DNA of 64,000 bases from Phragmites australis (Eukaryota; Streptophyta; Magnoliopsida; Poales; Poaceae): NCBI RefSeq assembly GCF_958298935.1, contig NC_084937.1, positions 29,645,568 through 29,709,567 of the forward strand, in the 5' to 3' direction. The notes beneath the pieces were generated by a model. The model was not told where the DNA came from. It worked only from the letters and a program-made list of their open reading frames with translations, and did no database searches. Both the position numbers and the translations under genes were made by a program. Below, one piece after another: positions 44,501-55,076 of this stretch. Position 1 is the first letter of the stretch; each line of letters starts with the position of its first letter.

Positions 44501-44871
44501 AGGATTTGGATAAGATTTTAATTGAACTACAAAAGGATCAGGTATGATCAAGGATTGAATAGATGATGAATTCAAGGATTTTGAATTCCAACCATTAAGA
44601 TCCTTAACTAGTTTATTACAAAGTTTCGTAAAAACCTTTTTAAAATCTTTTTCACTCAAAACACCAAAGAGAAAGAGAAAGAAAAAGAAAAATAACTCTA
44701 ATGCATTTACCTAGCTCCTAACAAAACTCAGTATGCAATGCACACAAAATAATAACCTATTTTGATTGATTGATTAAGAAAATAGGTTTTAAACCTGTGC
44801 TACTGGTGAAGCTATTTAATAATCTTAGAAAATTTTAAAAAGTTGTAAATTATGAAAATCAGGGTGTTACA
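41541..44871 (-). mobile_element. 3.3-kb solo LTR, minus orientation, nested in a related LTR
   Basis: On the minus strand it runs TGTAACACCCTGATTTTC (44871) to GGGTGTGACA (41541). Flanks are CCCGG (41536-41540) and CCCGA (44872-44876), a 5-bp target duplication with one change. It has no internal coding region, so it is a solo LTR. Its 42.0-42.9 kb part is the reverse complement of sequence related to 46.2-46.9 kb, so host and guest LTR belong to related families. Open frames inside are not genes. Confidence 0.75.
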
Positions 44872-44885
44872 CCCGAGCTTTCCTC

Positions 44886-44888
<3 letters not shown>

Positions 44889-44935
<47 letters not shown>
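44889..44935. repeat. (CT)n microsatellite
   Basis: About 47 bp of almost pure CT dinucleotides in the LTR leader. Confidence 0.95.
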
Positions 44936-44937
<2 letters not shown>

Positions 44938-46942
44938 CAAACCTGAGCTGGTTCATTTCCCCTCGGCAACCTTCCGCTCACCTGCCTGGGCCTGCGCACG
45001 CGCTCCTGGCCCAGCTTGAAGTTTGCCTCGGCCTACCTCCGCGCCAGCCCACACACAAAACACGCTCGGCCGCTTTCCGCCTTTGTTCATGCCCTATGCC
45101 TTCGTCTCCGAGTCGGAGTGCGCCACCACCATGTCCAAGTCCGAGATGAATCCACCATCGCTGCCAAGGAATCCCAGTCCGCCCCGATGCCTTCCTAGCC
45201 GTCTATATAACACCAGGTCCCCCTCCCGTTCTCATCTCGTCCCAAAGTTGCCGAAACTTGAGCCCTAGTCACCAAGACCAAGCCCCACCGCCGCCATTGC
45301 AGCCGCCTCTAGCCTAGCTCACCAACGCGCCACACCATTGCCACCTAGCATTGCCTGAGCCTCCCAGCAGGAATGCCTACTCTCGCCGAAGCTTAAACCG
45401 TCGATGTCTTTGCCGTTTGACCGCCGGAGCCACTGCCCCCGAGGAGGTCCGAGCGCCTCCGCTATCGCCGTCATCGCTGACCACCCTCCAGTGTTGCACC
45501 TCCTTTTGGTAATCGCAAAATTGGGTTCCACATGAGCTTCTTGTCATGTTTCGTCGCTCACCATCACCGCTGGCGAGCCGAAGCACCATCCGACATGTTT
45601 CCCAGTCGTGTACCGCTGTCTTCCCCCTCGGCGTCGCCACTCTCTCTCTCTCCCCAGCTACTTGATCCTCTCTGCACCGTCCAATCTATAGCCAACCACC
45701 CAGATTAGAACCTTGCATACCCCTTCAGCACCCAATAGGATGTTGACACGTGTCCCTCAATTAACCCAGTCAGTAGCCCTAGCCACGTCAGCCCCGCCAT
45801 GTCAACACTACGTCAGCCGTAATTACAAATAGGTCCCTCTATTTTTACAAAAAGGTCCCTAAACTTTCTGTTATTTCAAATTAAGTCCTTTTCTTTTTCA
45901 GTTTTAAGCCTAATCTTGTTTTTAGCGTATCTTTGTCGTCCTAGCTCCGTTTTAAGAGATTTTTGCATCGTTGGATTTTTTTTCAAAGCTCTATCATTTT
46001 AGATAGATTTTGTCTTGTTGTTATTTTGTTTGTGCCTTGTTCTTAGTGTATTTTTTTGTGTGCTTTGCCAATAATTATGCGGTTAGACGTCAACGCCCCG
46101 GATCAGTTTGAGGAATGTCAAGACCAAGAGCTAGAGTACACTAAGCAGCAGGAAGGAGAAGGCAAGTGCCTTTGATCATCTTGAACCTATGTTTTTTTAA
46201 ATATTTTGTTTTACAAATTGCATGCAATGTCTATTAATCTGACAGGTAGTCACCTATGTTATGGTGCCCTAGTTTTTCCTTTACATCCCTTGAAGCCTAG
46301 ATGGCAGTTGTTATGAGTCTTTTGGGTAGAATTGCTTAGCCATACTATCAGGATGTTAGGAAGTGTCTTTTACAGGATTAGTGGACATATGCAATGGTGT
46401 TGATGAACTTGTTTTAGTAACATGGAACGCTAGGACTTGGGAAAGGAATAGGTTTGATAATGGTGGTTCATATGGTGGGCTTATGGATACTTTCCAAGCA
46501 AAAGATGTTAGGTTTTGTTGGTTATTTTCACTGTTGGATAGTCTTTGCCCAAGTGTCACATATAAAGGCCAGTTCATGGAGCGACAACCCAAGAAATACT
46601 GTAACAAACACGATGTCGATATGGGTAAGGCTTAGCATATCGATTAGACACCTGGCTGGCATTCGTTGGAGTACCAGGACCTAATTGATGGACCATGCTT
46701 TGTAGTGATCTCCTAGCGGCACACCATTGAAGTGTATTAAGTTTCTTGCAAAGATGGCAACATGGATATCACGACTCGTGGCTAAAAGTTGGATAACCTC
46801 TGCATAGTATAAAATCTATTATAACAGTCGTGCCGCGGTTATGGATGACTTGGATGCTCACGTGATTAGTTGGAGATGGTTATGGTCATAGTTTTGGTTC
46901 TAGTACATGGAGTACTAGATGGTTATAGTTTACATGATGGTT

Positions 46943-47125
46943 AGTCTCGGATGGAGTAATAGATATTATCAGTTGAAGATTCGTTTGTCAAATATACCCA
47001 AGACCGCCTTCAGTACTCGATATGGATTATATGAGTATACAGTTATGTCTTTTGGATTAACCAATGCACCAGCTTATTTCATGAATCTCATGAATAAGGT
47101 GTTTATGGTTAAGTATAGATGCTCA
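46943..47125 (+). pseudogene. Ty3/gypsy reverse transcriptase fragment
   Basis: [40 protein letters not shown] and FMNLMNKVF match the RT palm region of gypsy elements. The piece is about 60 codons long, lacks the YxDD motif that should follow, and is bounded by LTR-like DNA on both sides. Confidence 0.85.
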
Positions 47126-47640
47126 CACATTTGTGTCAAAACATGGCTTTCGCATATGAATTTACTTAACCTTTGGCCATTCCTTGCTAAATATTCGAAT
47201 GCATAATCCTTGGAGTCGGGTTATTTATATGTACCAATCATGGATTAAGTCTTGCGACTACCTTCGTACTCACGCAGCTCTTTCAGGTTATGTAGGTGAG
47301 GAGGAGCTAGTGTTTGGCTACTTCACGCCTGCCGATGTAGGTGGCGGGCATGAGTAGTGCAAACTACTCGAATGGCGAGATTTTGGGGTGGTGCCTCAGG
47401 GCAATGGCTCCACCCACCTTTTGTTGTTTATAGCTTTACTTTCCGCTGTGTAGTTTCTCTTTTGGGATAGGAGATGGATCTGTTCTTTAACCTCCTAGCT
47501 CTCTTTTGTTGTAATTGGTAATTCTCTGAAGACTTGTAATATAATTTTAATTACTCGCTCTTTATTAAGCTTTGTTGTGATGATATGTTGGAAAGGCGTG
47601 TGTTCCAATCTTAAACACAAAACACATGCCGGGACTACCG
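47126..47640. other. LTR-like sequence, no gene
   Basis: Related in inverse orientation to about 33770-33960. No open frame of interest. Confidence 0.5.
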
Positions 47641-47647
47641 GGATTGC

Positions 47648-47708
47648 ATTCTAATTAATCATTGTAGTCATGATTATATCAATGATCAACTTAATGATTA
47701 ATTAGAAT
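47648..47708. repeat. Perfect 16-bp inverted repeat (hairpin)
   Basis: ATTCTAATTAATCATT at 47648-47663 pairs with its exact complement at 47693-47708, across a 29-bp loop. It lies near the presumed 3' end of the LTR and may be an LTR structural element. Confidence 0.8.
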
Positions 47709-47818
47709 TCAATTTGGACGGTTCCTCACATGACGCATGCACACACCCAGCTGCAACAAGCCCATAGCCGCCTGAGCTAAAGCTTCTCCAGAGCAGAGAG
47801 TGAGAGTTGGGTGTGGGC

Positions 47819-47938
47819 ATGGCAAAGGACATCGCTGTGTTCATCGCCATGCTGCTCTTCCTCTACATCACGGTGGCCACTGTCATCGGGTACAAGCACC
47901 AGATGGACGCGTCGGGGCAGCCCCGACGTAGTGTGTAG
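47819..47938 (+). CDS. Small 39-residue ORF with one predicted membrane helix
   Basis: ATG 47819 lies in a good plant start context (GGGCATGGCA), after a leader rich in CA and AGAG. The product is [20 protein letters not shown] followed by [19 protein letters not shown]: a short N-terminus, about 20 hydrophobic residues (6-25), and a polar basic tail. I do not recognise the family. A GC-rich, non-conserved stretch follows it. It could be a real small membrane protein gene, the first exon of a captured gene, or chance. Confidence 0.3.
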   Translation: MAKDIAVFIAMLLFLYITVATVIGYKHQMDASGQPRRSV

Positions 47939-49985
47939 CGGCGTCGGCATCCTCTGCTTCGAACGCTCCAGGCGATGCTCTGGACGGCTTCGCATGCTCC
48001 AACGCTGCTCCAGACAGCTTCACAGACTTCAGCGTCACTGGCTCTGGCTCTAGACGGCCTCTGGCTCTGGCAGGCTCCGATGTCACGGGCTCTGGCTCCG
48101 GCGTTGCGGGCTCTGTCTCCGGCGTTGCGGGCTCTGTCTCCAGCATCGAGAGCTTTGTCGGCTCCATCTGGGTCCGACCTTGTGGGCTTCAACTCTGGCC
48201 AATCTCCGCGCACCACTCCGGAGGCCGCGCGACCGCACGACGCTCATCGGCCAAAGCCCCTCCAGGATCCGCTGCCCGGAGCCCATCCGCGCACCACTCT
48301 GGAGGCTGTGACCAAGCGACCCTCATCGGCCAGAGCTCCTCCAATCTCCTCTGCCCTGGGCCCCTCTGGCTCACAGGCACTCCGAAGGCCCCCTTTGGAG
48401 GCCCCTTTGTCTACTCTCACCGGAGGCTCATCCGGCCCACTACCACTCTGGAGGCCCACTCCGCCAACTGTGGTGTCAGAGGCCTCTCCGTCCACAGCTG
48501 CTCCGGAGGCCCCTTTGGATCATAGCCGCTCCGGAGGGCCCCTCCGTCCACTGCCGCTCCAAAGGCCCCTCTGGCTCACTGACGCAACGAAGGCCCCTTT
48601 GGGTCACCTCCATACTCGGACCACCCCTCTGCATGCAAGAGGCCGTGGCTGACCTCTGCGCACGACATCCGCGGCAACCTTCACATCGGAGGCTGCTCAC
48701 CCAGAGGCCAGGCCATTCTCACCGTCCTCGTTGCGGTGGCCGCTCTGGTCCTCGTACATAATCTGGTGCAGTCGGCAATGCGTGTGAGCCACGCACATCG
48801 AGATGGCAGCACGAGCAATTTCTTGTCCTGACGGCTTCTCTACAGGATGTGCCGGAGGAGGTGCTTCACCATGTCCAACCCCTTGAGGTCCTCAATAGCG
48901 TCAAGCATCTCAATAGCCATCACGCACACCAGCACCACCACGCGGACGTCGTGCGCCCACACATCCGATGCCACAGCGATGCACTTGAGGTCCATGTGCA
49001 CTGTGAACACCTCCAATAGGATGCCTAGACAGTCCCTACCAATCAGCTCAATGATCATCTACGCCTCCTCCACTCACTCGTAGGACGAGCTCCGCGCTGA
49101 AGGCCATGCTCCAGTCCTCCTCTTCGCCGAAGATTGTTCTTCGGCCATGGGTCGTGCTCTGCGACCACCTCGCCGGAGGCCATGCTCCACGCCCACCTCG
49201 CCGGAGGACAAGCTCCATGACCACCTCCACGTTGGAGCTGTTCACAGCGGAGGTCGTGCACCTTGGAGGCTCCACGTCAGGGGTCGCCGCCACCTTCGAT
49301 GTGTTCATAACCTTGGGACGGAGCCCCCTCGAACTCACAATCTAACACTACATTAACGCACACCCTGCAACTTGCAAGAATCATGAGCCATCTTGGCAAT
49401 CCACTGCCCATGGAGGCATGGAATCCGCTACGCAAGCAACCTTCGGTCTACTTCCACGCACCAGGATGACATCGGTGGGCTGTGGGTGTTCATCATTGGC
49501 GTGGGGCTCGCAGTATGGTACCTCATGGATTTGTTCGTTGTCAACATCAGCAACATCTCCACCATGCTCACCGGCGAAAACCATGCCACCAACCTCCATC
49601 ACGCCGTAGAGGGAGGCCCCCTCTGCGCTTCAAGCTACAGCCGAGGCCCGTGGAACCGAGACCCTCCGCACCAAGAGCACAAGCCCCTTGGGTTGCTCCT
49701 CAGCGACCATGGAGCCCAGCCTCCGTGGCTCCAGACCATGCCTCCGGCCTCTATAGGTACCCACACAGTCTTTTTTATTGTTGTGCAAAAAACTAGAATG
49801 AGCTCTCAGTGAGTACTTACGTCAGCTAGATGAGAACTCATCAATGCTCCAGTCACATATTTGGCTCTCGGCGAATATTTACATAGATCGTACTCGTTGT
49901 TTACATTCTACTACAAATTAGCTATTTGCTGATAACAGTAAAGTACAAAACTTAAGTTATACCTTTACTCAAATAGTGCCTAGCA
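47939..49985. other. GC-rich region, no gene recognised
   Basis: Both strands have Pro/Ala/Ser-rich open frames, the largest at 47975-48652 plus, with short internal repeats (GCTCTGTCTCCGGCGTTGCG, CTCCGGAGGCCCCT). Codon use, low complexity and shadow frames on the other strand argue against a real protein. It may be internal sequence of a non-autonomous LTR element ending at 52.7 kb. Confidence 0.45.
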
Positions 49986-49989
49986 ATTA

Positions 49990-50252
49990 AAAACCTCCGC
50001 GTGTGGAGATGTGAGAAATCTTTACACGCGGAGATTTCTTGAAAACCCCCGCACGCAGAGATATCTTGAAAACCTCCGCATGCAAAGATGTTTTGAAAAA
50101 CCTCCGCACGTGGAGATATCTTGAAAACCTCCGCACGCGGAGATGCCTATGTACCTATGGGCATAACCCCGGTGACGGAGATGCCTACGCACCTGCGGGC
50201 ATAGCCCTAGTGACGGAGATGCCTATGCACCTGCAGGCATAGCCTCGGTGGC
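49990..50252. repeat. Two short tandem arrays (about 30 and 40 bp units)
   Basis: First, units of CCTCCGCACGCGGAGATATC type followed by TTGAAAA (about 49992-50150), each itself a small palindrome CCGCG...CGCGG. Then three units of GGTGACGGAGATGCCTAYGC followed by CACCTGCGGGCATAGCC (about 50150-50250). Confidence 0.85.
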
Positions 50253-50289
50253 GGAAGCTGTCCAAATCAGCTTATTGATTAATCTAAAA

Positions 50290-50422
50290 ATTACTTCATT
50301 TCATACATCATACATACATATACACATACATTCATGCATCATACATACATACATACATACATACTTACTTACTTACTTACTTACATGTACACATACATAC
50401 ATACATACATACATACATACAT
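50290..50422. repeat. Compound microsatellite (CATA)n (CTTA)n (CATA)n
   Basis: ACATACATACAT and CTTACTTACTTA runs, interrupted. Confidence 0.95.
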
Positions 50423-50696
50423 GTGGTATAACCTCCTTAGAAGCTTCCCTACGTTGGCTAAAACCATGACAATAGCGCAAATATAATGCGCCCTCCGCTC
50501 CCTCACGGCCGAAAAATGTTAGGGGGTCGGGGAGTCATGGAGCCAAAAGGCTTGGCCAATCCTGCACAAGTTGCAGAATTTCACTAGCTCCAAAAGGCTT
50601 GATCGATCCGGCATAAGTTGCAGAATTTCTCTAACTCTGTGAAAACACATTATTTTCAAAGAATTACAGGATCGGTGCAAGAATCAATATCCACCG

Positions 50697-52060
50697 TCTC
50701 CAGATACCGACGTGGGGGGGGGGCTCTAGACGGCCCTACCTCCGATGAGCCCCATCACGCTTACCGTTGAAGGGGTAGCGTACTGCCTCCAACAACCTTG
50801 CTGTCGACTATGTCTCTGGCTACCGACGCGGGGGGCTTCGGACGGCACCGCCTCCGATGAGTCCCGCCACGCTTACCGCTAAGGGGGTAGCATACTGCCA
50901 CTCAAAGCCTTGCCATCGACTCTGTCTCTAGATACCAACACGGGGGGCTCCAGACGGCTCTGCCTCTGATGAGGCCCGTCACGCTTACCGCTGAGGGGTG
51001 CGTATTGCACCCCTCAGCCTCACCATCGACTTCGTCTCCAGCTACTGACGCGAGGGGCTCCGAACGACCATGCCTCCGATGAGTCCCGCTACGCTTACCG
51101 TTGAGGGGGTAGCATACTGCCTCCCTTAGCCTCGCCATTGACTCCGTCTCCTGCTACCGACGCGGGGGGCTCCGGACGGCCATGCCTCCGATGAGTCCTG
51201 CCACGCGTACCGCTAAGGGGGTAGCGTACTTCCCTCCTCAGCCTTGCCATTGACTCCGTCTTCGGCTACAGACGCGGGGGGGGGGGGGGGGGGGCTCCGG
51301 ACGGCTCTGCCTCCGATGAGTCCCGCCACCCTTACCGTTAAGGGGGTAGGGTACTACCTCCCTCAGCCTCGCCATTGACTGCGTCTCTGGCTACCGATGG
51401 GGGGGGGGCTCTGGACAGCTCTGCCTTCGATGAGTTCCACCGCGCTTACCACTGAGGGGGTAGCATACTGCCCCTCTCAGCATTAGCATCGACTCTGTCT
51501 CCAGCTACCAATGTGGGGTGCTCCGGAAGGCTCTGCCTCCGATGAGTCACGCCGTGCTTACCGTTGACAGGGTAGCGTACTGCCCCCCTCAGCCTTGCCA
51601 TCGACTCTGTCTCTGGCTACCAATGTGGGGTGCTCCAGACGGCTCTGCCTCCGACGAGTCCCACCACGCTTACCACTGAGGGGGTAGCGTACTGCCTCCC
51701 TTAGCCTCGCCATCCACTCCGTCTCTAGCTACCAACGCGTGGACCTCCAGACGGCCCTGCCTCCGATGAGCCTCACCGCGCTTACCGCTAAGGGGTTAGC
51801 ATACTGCCCCCCTCAGCCTCACCATTGACTCTGTCTCTGGCTACTAACACAGGGGGCTCCGGACAGCTCTGCCTTTGTCAAGTCTCATCGCGCCCGCTAC
51901 CGAGGGGGTAGCGTACTTCCCTATTCAGCCTCACCATCGGCCTCATCTTCGGTACCACCACGAGGGGCTCCGGACGGCTCCTCCTCTGTCGAGCCCCGTC
52001 ACGTCCACCGCTGAGGGGATAGCGGACTGCATCCGTCTGCCTCGCCGTCATCCTCTCCTC
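50697..52060. repeat. Minisatellite, about 12 units of 110-124 bp
   Basis: Units start near 50697, 50813, 50925, 51033, 51146, 51259, 51383, 51498, 51610, 51722, 51833 and 51945. Each reads TCTCTGGCTACCGACGCGGG, GGCTCCGGACGGCTCTGCCT, CCGATGAGTCCCGCCACGCT, TACCGCTGAGGGGGTAGCGT, ACTGCC, then CTCAGCCTYGCCATCGACTC, with variants. One unit has a run of 19 G (about 51276-51294). Decayed units may continue to about 52150. Confidence 0.92.
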
Positions 52061-52326
52061 TGGCCCTCGCAGCCCTGTGACAGCCACGCCTCCATCGAGT
52101 CCCACCGTAGTGGCACTCCGAGTGATGCAGCTCCTTCGGGCCACGCTACCATTGCCCCTGGTGTGCAACCCCGAAGAGCTTTGCGACACTTCACTCCTTG
52201 ACCTAGACGTCCACATCAGAGCGGTAGGGAGCGATCCGGGATAGCCTGGCTTCAAAAGGGTTGGAGCTAGTTTTATATACATCCGTCCATCCCTCAGGAC
52301 CTCGGAACTAGCGGATGAGGGGGTGC

Positions 52327-52680
52327 TGCTGGGGGAATACCCCAGCCTGGAGATATTTAGACGATGCACTGTGGTATTACTATAGCTATCATAGTATCTC
52401 AGCCACCACGTCATATGTAAAGGGTGAAATACCCAAAATACCACTCTATAGATATTATTGTAACATAATATCTTAGGGGTAAACTGGTAATTTTCTCTAC
52501 CCCTTCTCTATATAAATAAGCCCTCAAAGAGCAGGAGAAGGGGATCCCAGAGGTTTTCCCCATTACACTGGCTTTATTTCTCTCTGGCTCTCTCCTTTTG
52601 ACTCATTGTTCATCTCTAAGTTTGAGCCTCCTCTTATTAGCGAGGTGAGCATGCTGTTGGGGCATATTTTCGTGCCCCAA
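52327..52680 (+). mobile_element. Short LTR (about 355 bp), probably of a non-autonomous element
   Basis: A purine tract (GATGAGGGGGTGC) leads into TGCTGGGGGAATACCCCAGC. The block has a TATATAAATA box at 52509-52518, a leader, and ends near CATATTTTCGTGCCCCAA at 52680. Terminal GGGG...CCCC pairs are noticeable. The minisatellite upstream would be its internal region. No 5' LTR was found. Confidence 0.5.
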
Positions 52681-53213
52681 CGAGTCCACACTAGGCTAAG
52701 GTTTGTTTAGGGGTGTAGTTAGAGAGTTTTTAAAGCTTCGAAATACCCAATTCACCTCCCTCACTCTGGGGTCACCTCAGTCCTACAACCAGGACATGTG
52801 TCAGGGACGACCTCCTCCGTGACGGTGGACATAGAAGAAGTTGGGAACACTGATGTCAAGCTAGTGACAGTGACACCATCACTCCCCTCCGTAGCCACGG
52901 GCTTCTGGAATGACCCATACTAAATGACCAATTGGCAACAACCATGGTACATATTTCGGCTATGCAATTCCCCAAAGGCTTCAATAGCATCATACTTTGA
53001 CTTGGATAGAAGCCGATAGTGACCTCGAGGATGCGATTTGGGGGCGTCCAGCTCTGAGATCCGCCAGTAGGCAATCCATCGAACAACTAGTAGGCGTTCT
53101 CCCCATAGGAGTTGCCCTTGCCCGAATCCGACCACAGGATGCAACAACAACAACTACTGACCTTCCACATCATCTCCTTGTTTGAATCCCGCGGATGGAA
53201 CGGCTTTGATTAC
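52681..53213. other. Unassigned retroelement-like sequence
   Basis: No clear gene. A minus-strand stretch (YWRISELDAPKSHPRGHY) is open for about 75 codons but I cannot assign it. Just left of 53214, the minus strand reads TTGGTAATCAAAGCC, similar to the TGGTATCAGAGC primer-binding site of many plant copia elements. Confidence 0.4.
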
Positions 53214-54103
53214 CAATTGTTAACCACCTCGATCACACCACCTCCATTAGCAAGCATTGATAGTAGAATTTGACACAAAATGAGAGAGATGGAATTAGGG
53301 ATAGGAACCCAAGCAAGGGGAATCGAGAATAGAAGTACAGCCAAGTTCTAGGAAGGAAGATCAGATATACATGGAAGGATATTTGGGGAAGAAAGCAAAG
53401 AGGCAGAGGTAGAAGAAGCCAGTTATCGGTTTCTTAATATTCAATCCGAAAATGCTTATTAGCACGCGCGCGCGATTTACCGCTGCCCCCCCCCCCCCCA
53501 ACAGGCCCCACTTTCATTTTTTGATTTTTTTCCAAAATCATTTCCTCAAAATGTTTTTGAGTAAACTTTTCTTATTAACTTTTTCGAATGACTTATTCAG
53601 AAATTTTTTCAAAAAATAGAAAGATGTGAGAGGGGAAAATTTTCAAAAACAGAAAGTGGAGGGGGGCTATCTGAAAAGTTGTTGGTTCCCTCCCTAACGC
53701 GCGCGCATGAATTAGAAAAGTCTAAAATTCTTTTTCACACGCGTGCGCGGTTGCCTTGCTCACGCTGCCCCCCCCCCCCCCCCTAACAGACCCACTTTCC
53801 ATTTTTGGAATTTTTTTTTCGAAATCTTTTTCTCAAAACTTTTCTTACCAAACTTTTCTTGTTAATTTTTTCTCAAAACTTTTCTCGTTAACTTTTGTTT
53901 AAAAAACTTGTTCAGATAACTTATTCAAAAAACTTTTTCAAAAATGGAAAGACACGGGACGAAAAATTGCCAGTTGGGCTCCTGGCGCGCACGCATTTTA
54001 GAAGGGCCCTCCTCAATGTTGTTACTCCTTTCTTATACTTCGCATTCAACCCGAATTCGCCAAAGCCCATGGCCCATGTGACAGGCAGCCCACTGAGTCC
54101 TAA
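53214..54103 (-). mobile_element. LTR, minus orientation, with internal tandem duplication
   Basis: On the minus strand it starts TGTTAGGACTCAGTGGGC (54103) and ends TTAACA (about 53214). A purine tract GAAGGAGGGGGAAA lies just before its start, and a degenerate PBS-like sequence just after its end. Inside, a block with CGCGCGCG, a C-run and a TTTTTC-rich stretch occurs twice (about 53466-53740 and 53741-54000). Confidence 0.6.
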
Positions 54104-55076
54104 CATTTCCCCCTCCTTCAATTTTGGCTTGCTCTCAAGCCAATGCAGAGAATTGAAAAAATATTTCCGCCTCCTTAATTTTGGCTTGATATACACATAC
54201 ATGTGCTGATGTACATCAAATTTTTTTCTCACAATCTTTGTACACAATTTGTATATAAAGGACAGCACAATAAGATGCAGAAATTTGCCATTACAATTGA
54301 CTGAACCTCTCTACAACATGTCTTTGTAAAGAAAAGATGCAGCGTCAAAGCACAAAAGGAGAAAACTTGCAGCAGCCTAGAAGCCGAGCAAAGTTCTAAA
54401 AGTTGCTGCAGTGCAGCTACTCTGGAAGCCAAGCAAAGTGCAACCACCACATGCATGTACTGCTAAATGTCATATTGATAATTTTGGCATAATTACAGAA
54501 CTCGATAAACTTTAACTATCCAGAGCAAAAATTTCGGTTCAATGCAAGAGAAATTTCAAAAGGTAGACCTGAAGTCCAATTTTAACTACATTAATTCCTG
54601 ATTCAGTAGGTTGTTCAAGTTGATCAGCTGCTCAATGAAGTCATGAAAAGCTTCCATACGGAGTTAAGATGTACTACATAATAAATAATTCAGAAACTAG
54701 AACTAAACATTCAGTCAGAAACTGGAGTCATGTACATCCTCCGCCCTCGCTTTCCCAATTCTCATCCACCTAAGATCATCAGAGAAGCCACTCTCTGGAT
54801 GTGTAGCTGGGAAATTCCTCCGTATTTTTAACCTAACCCCTGGTGCTAAAATAATGGAGAGATGAAACAAAATGTGAAACGAAACAAAATGTGAAACAAC
54901 TGCACTGCACGACTGTGGAGCATCCATGGCCTCTGAGCCGAATATGTAAGTAGATAGTACAAAGACCGACTTACTACAATAGTTTGATTACACTCCAGTT
55001 TGTCACCAGTCCGCGACTCTAGACTGCCTAAGTTCTTAGTCTCTTGGTCCACTCGTCTAGTATGGCCAGACAAACC
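54104..55076. other. 3' flank of the DUF6598 gene
   Basis: 54104-54204 holds the duplicated PPT-like stretch (CAAGCCAAAATT followed by AAGGAGG, twice). 54205-55076 is AT-rich with no recognised coding sequence and probably includes the 3' UTR of the minus-strand DUF6598 gene. Confidence 0.4.

Larger units (their letters stand above)
41253..47731 (+). mobile_element. Long gypsy LTR, plus orientation, split by a nested solo LTR
   Basis: It starts TGTAACACCCTAATTTTC at 41253, breaks at 41540 and resumes at 44872, so it encloses the inverse solo LTR. The second part has a CT microsatellite, a GC-rich leader (44.9-45.7 kb), a T-rich middle and the phrase GGCAAGTGCCTTTGATCATC near 46160. The right limit (GGTTCCTCACA, about 47731) is inferred from style. 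An RT fragment at 46.94 kb means it may be two pieces of LTR with some internal sequence between them. Minus- and plus-strand open frames at 45.0-45.6 kb are GC by-products. Confidence 0.55.

Noticed and set aside
47648..47708. Perfect inverted repeat as a transcription terminator
   Set aside because: Bacterial-type terminators do not apply in a plant nuclear genome. An LTR structural element is more likely.
47975..48652. 225-codon plus-strand frame as a possible Pro-rich protein
   Set aside because: Short internal repeats, no domain, opposite-strand frames just as long, and no convincing start or splice context.
50039..50252. Short repeats at 50.0-50.25 kb as a CRISPR array
   Set aside because: The genome is plant nuclear, units are contiguous without unique spacers, and no cas gene is present.
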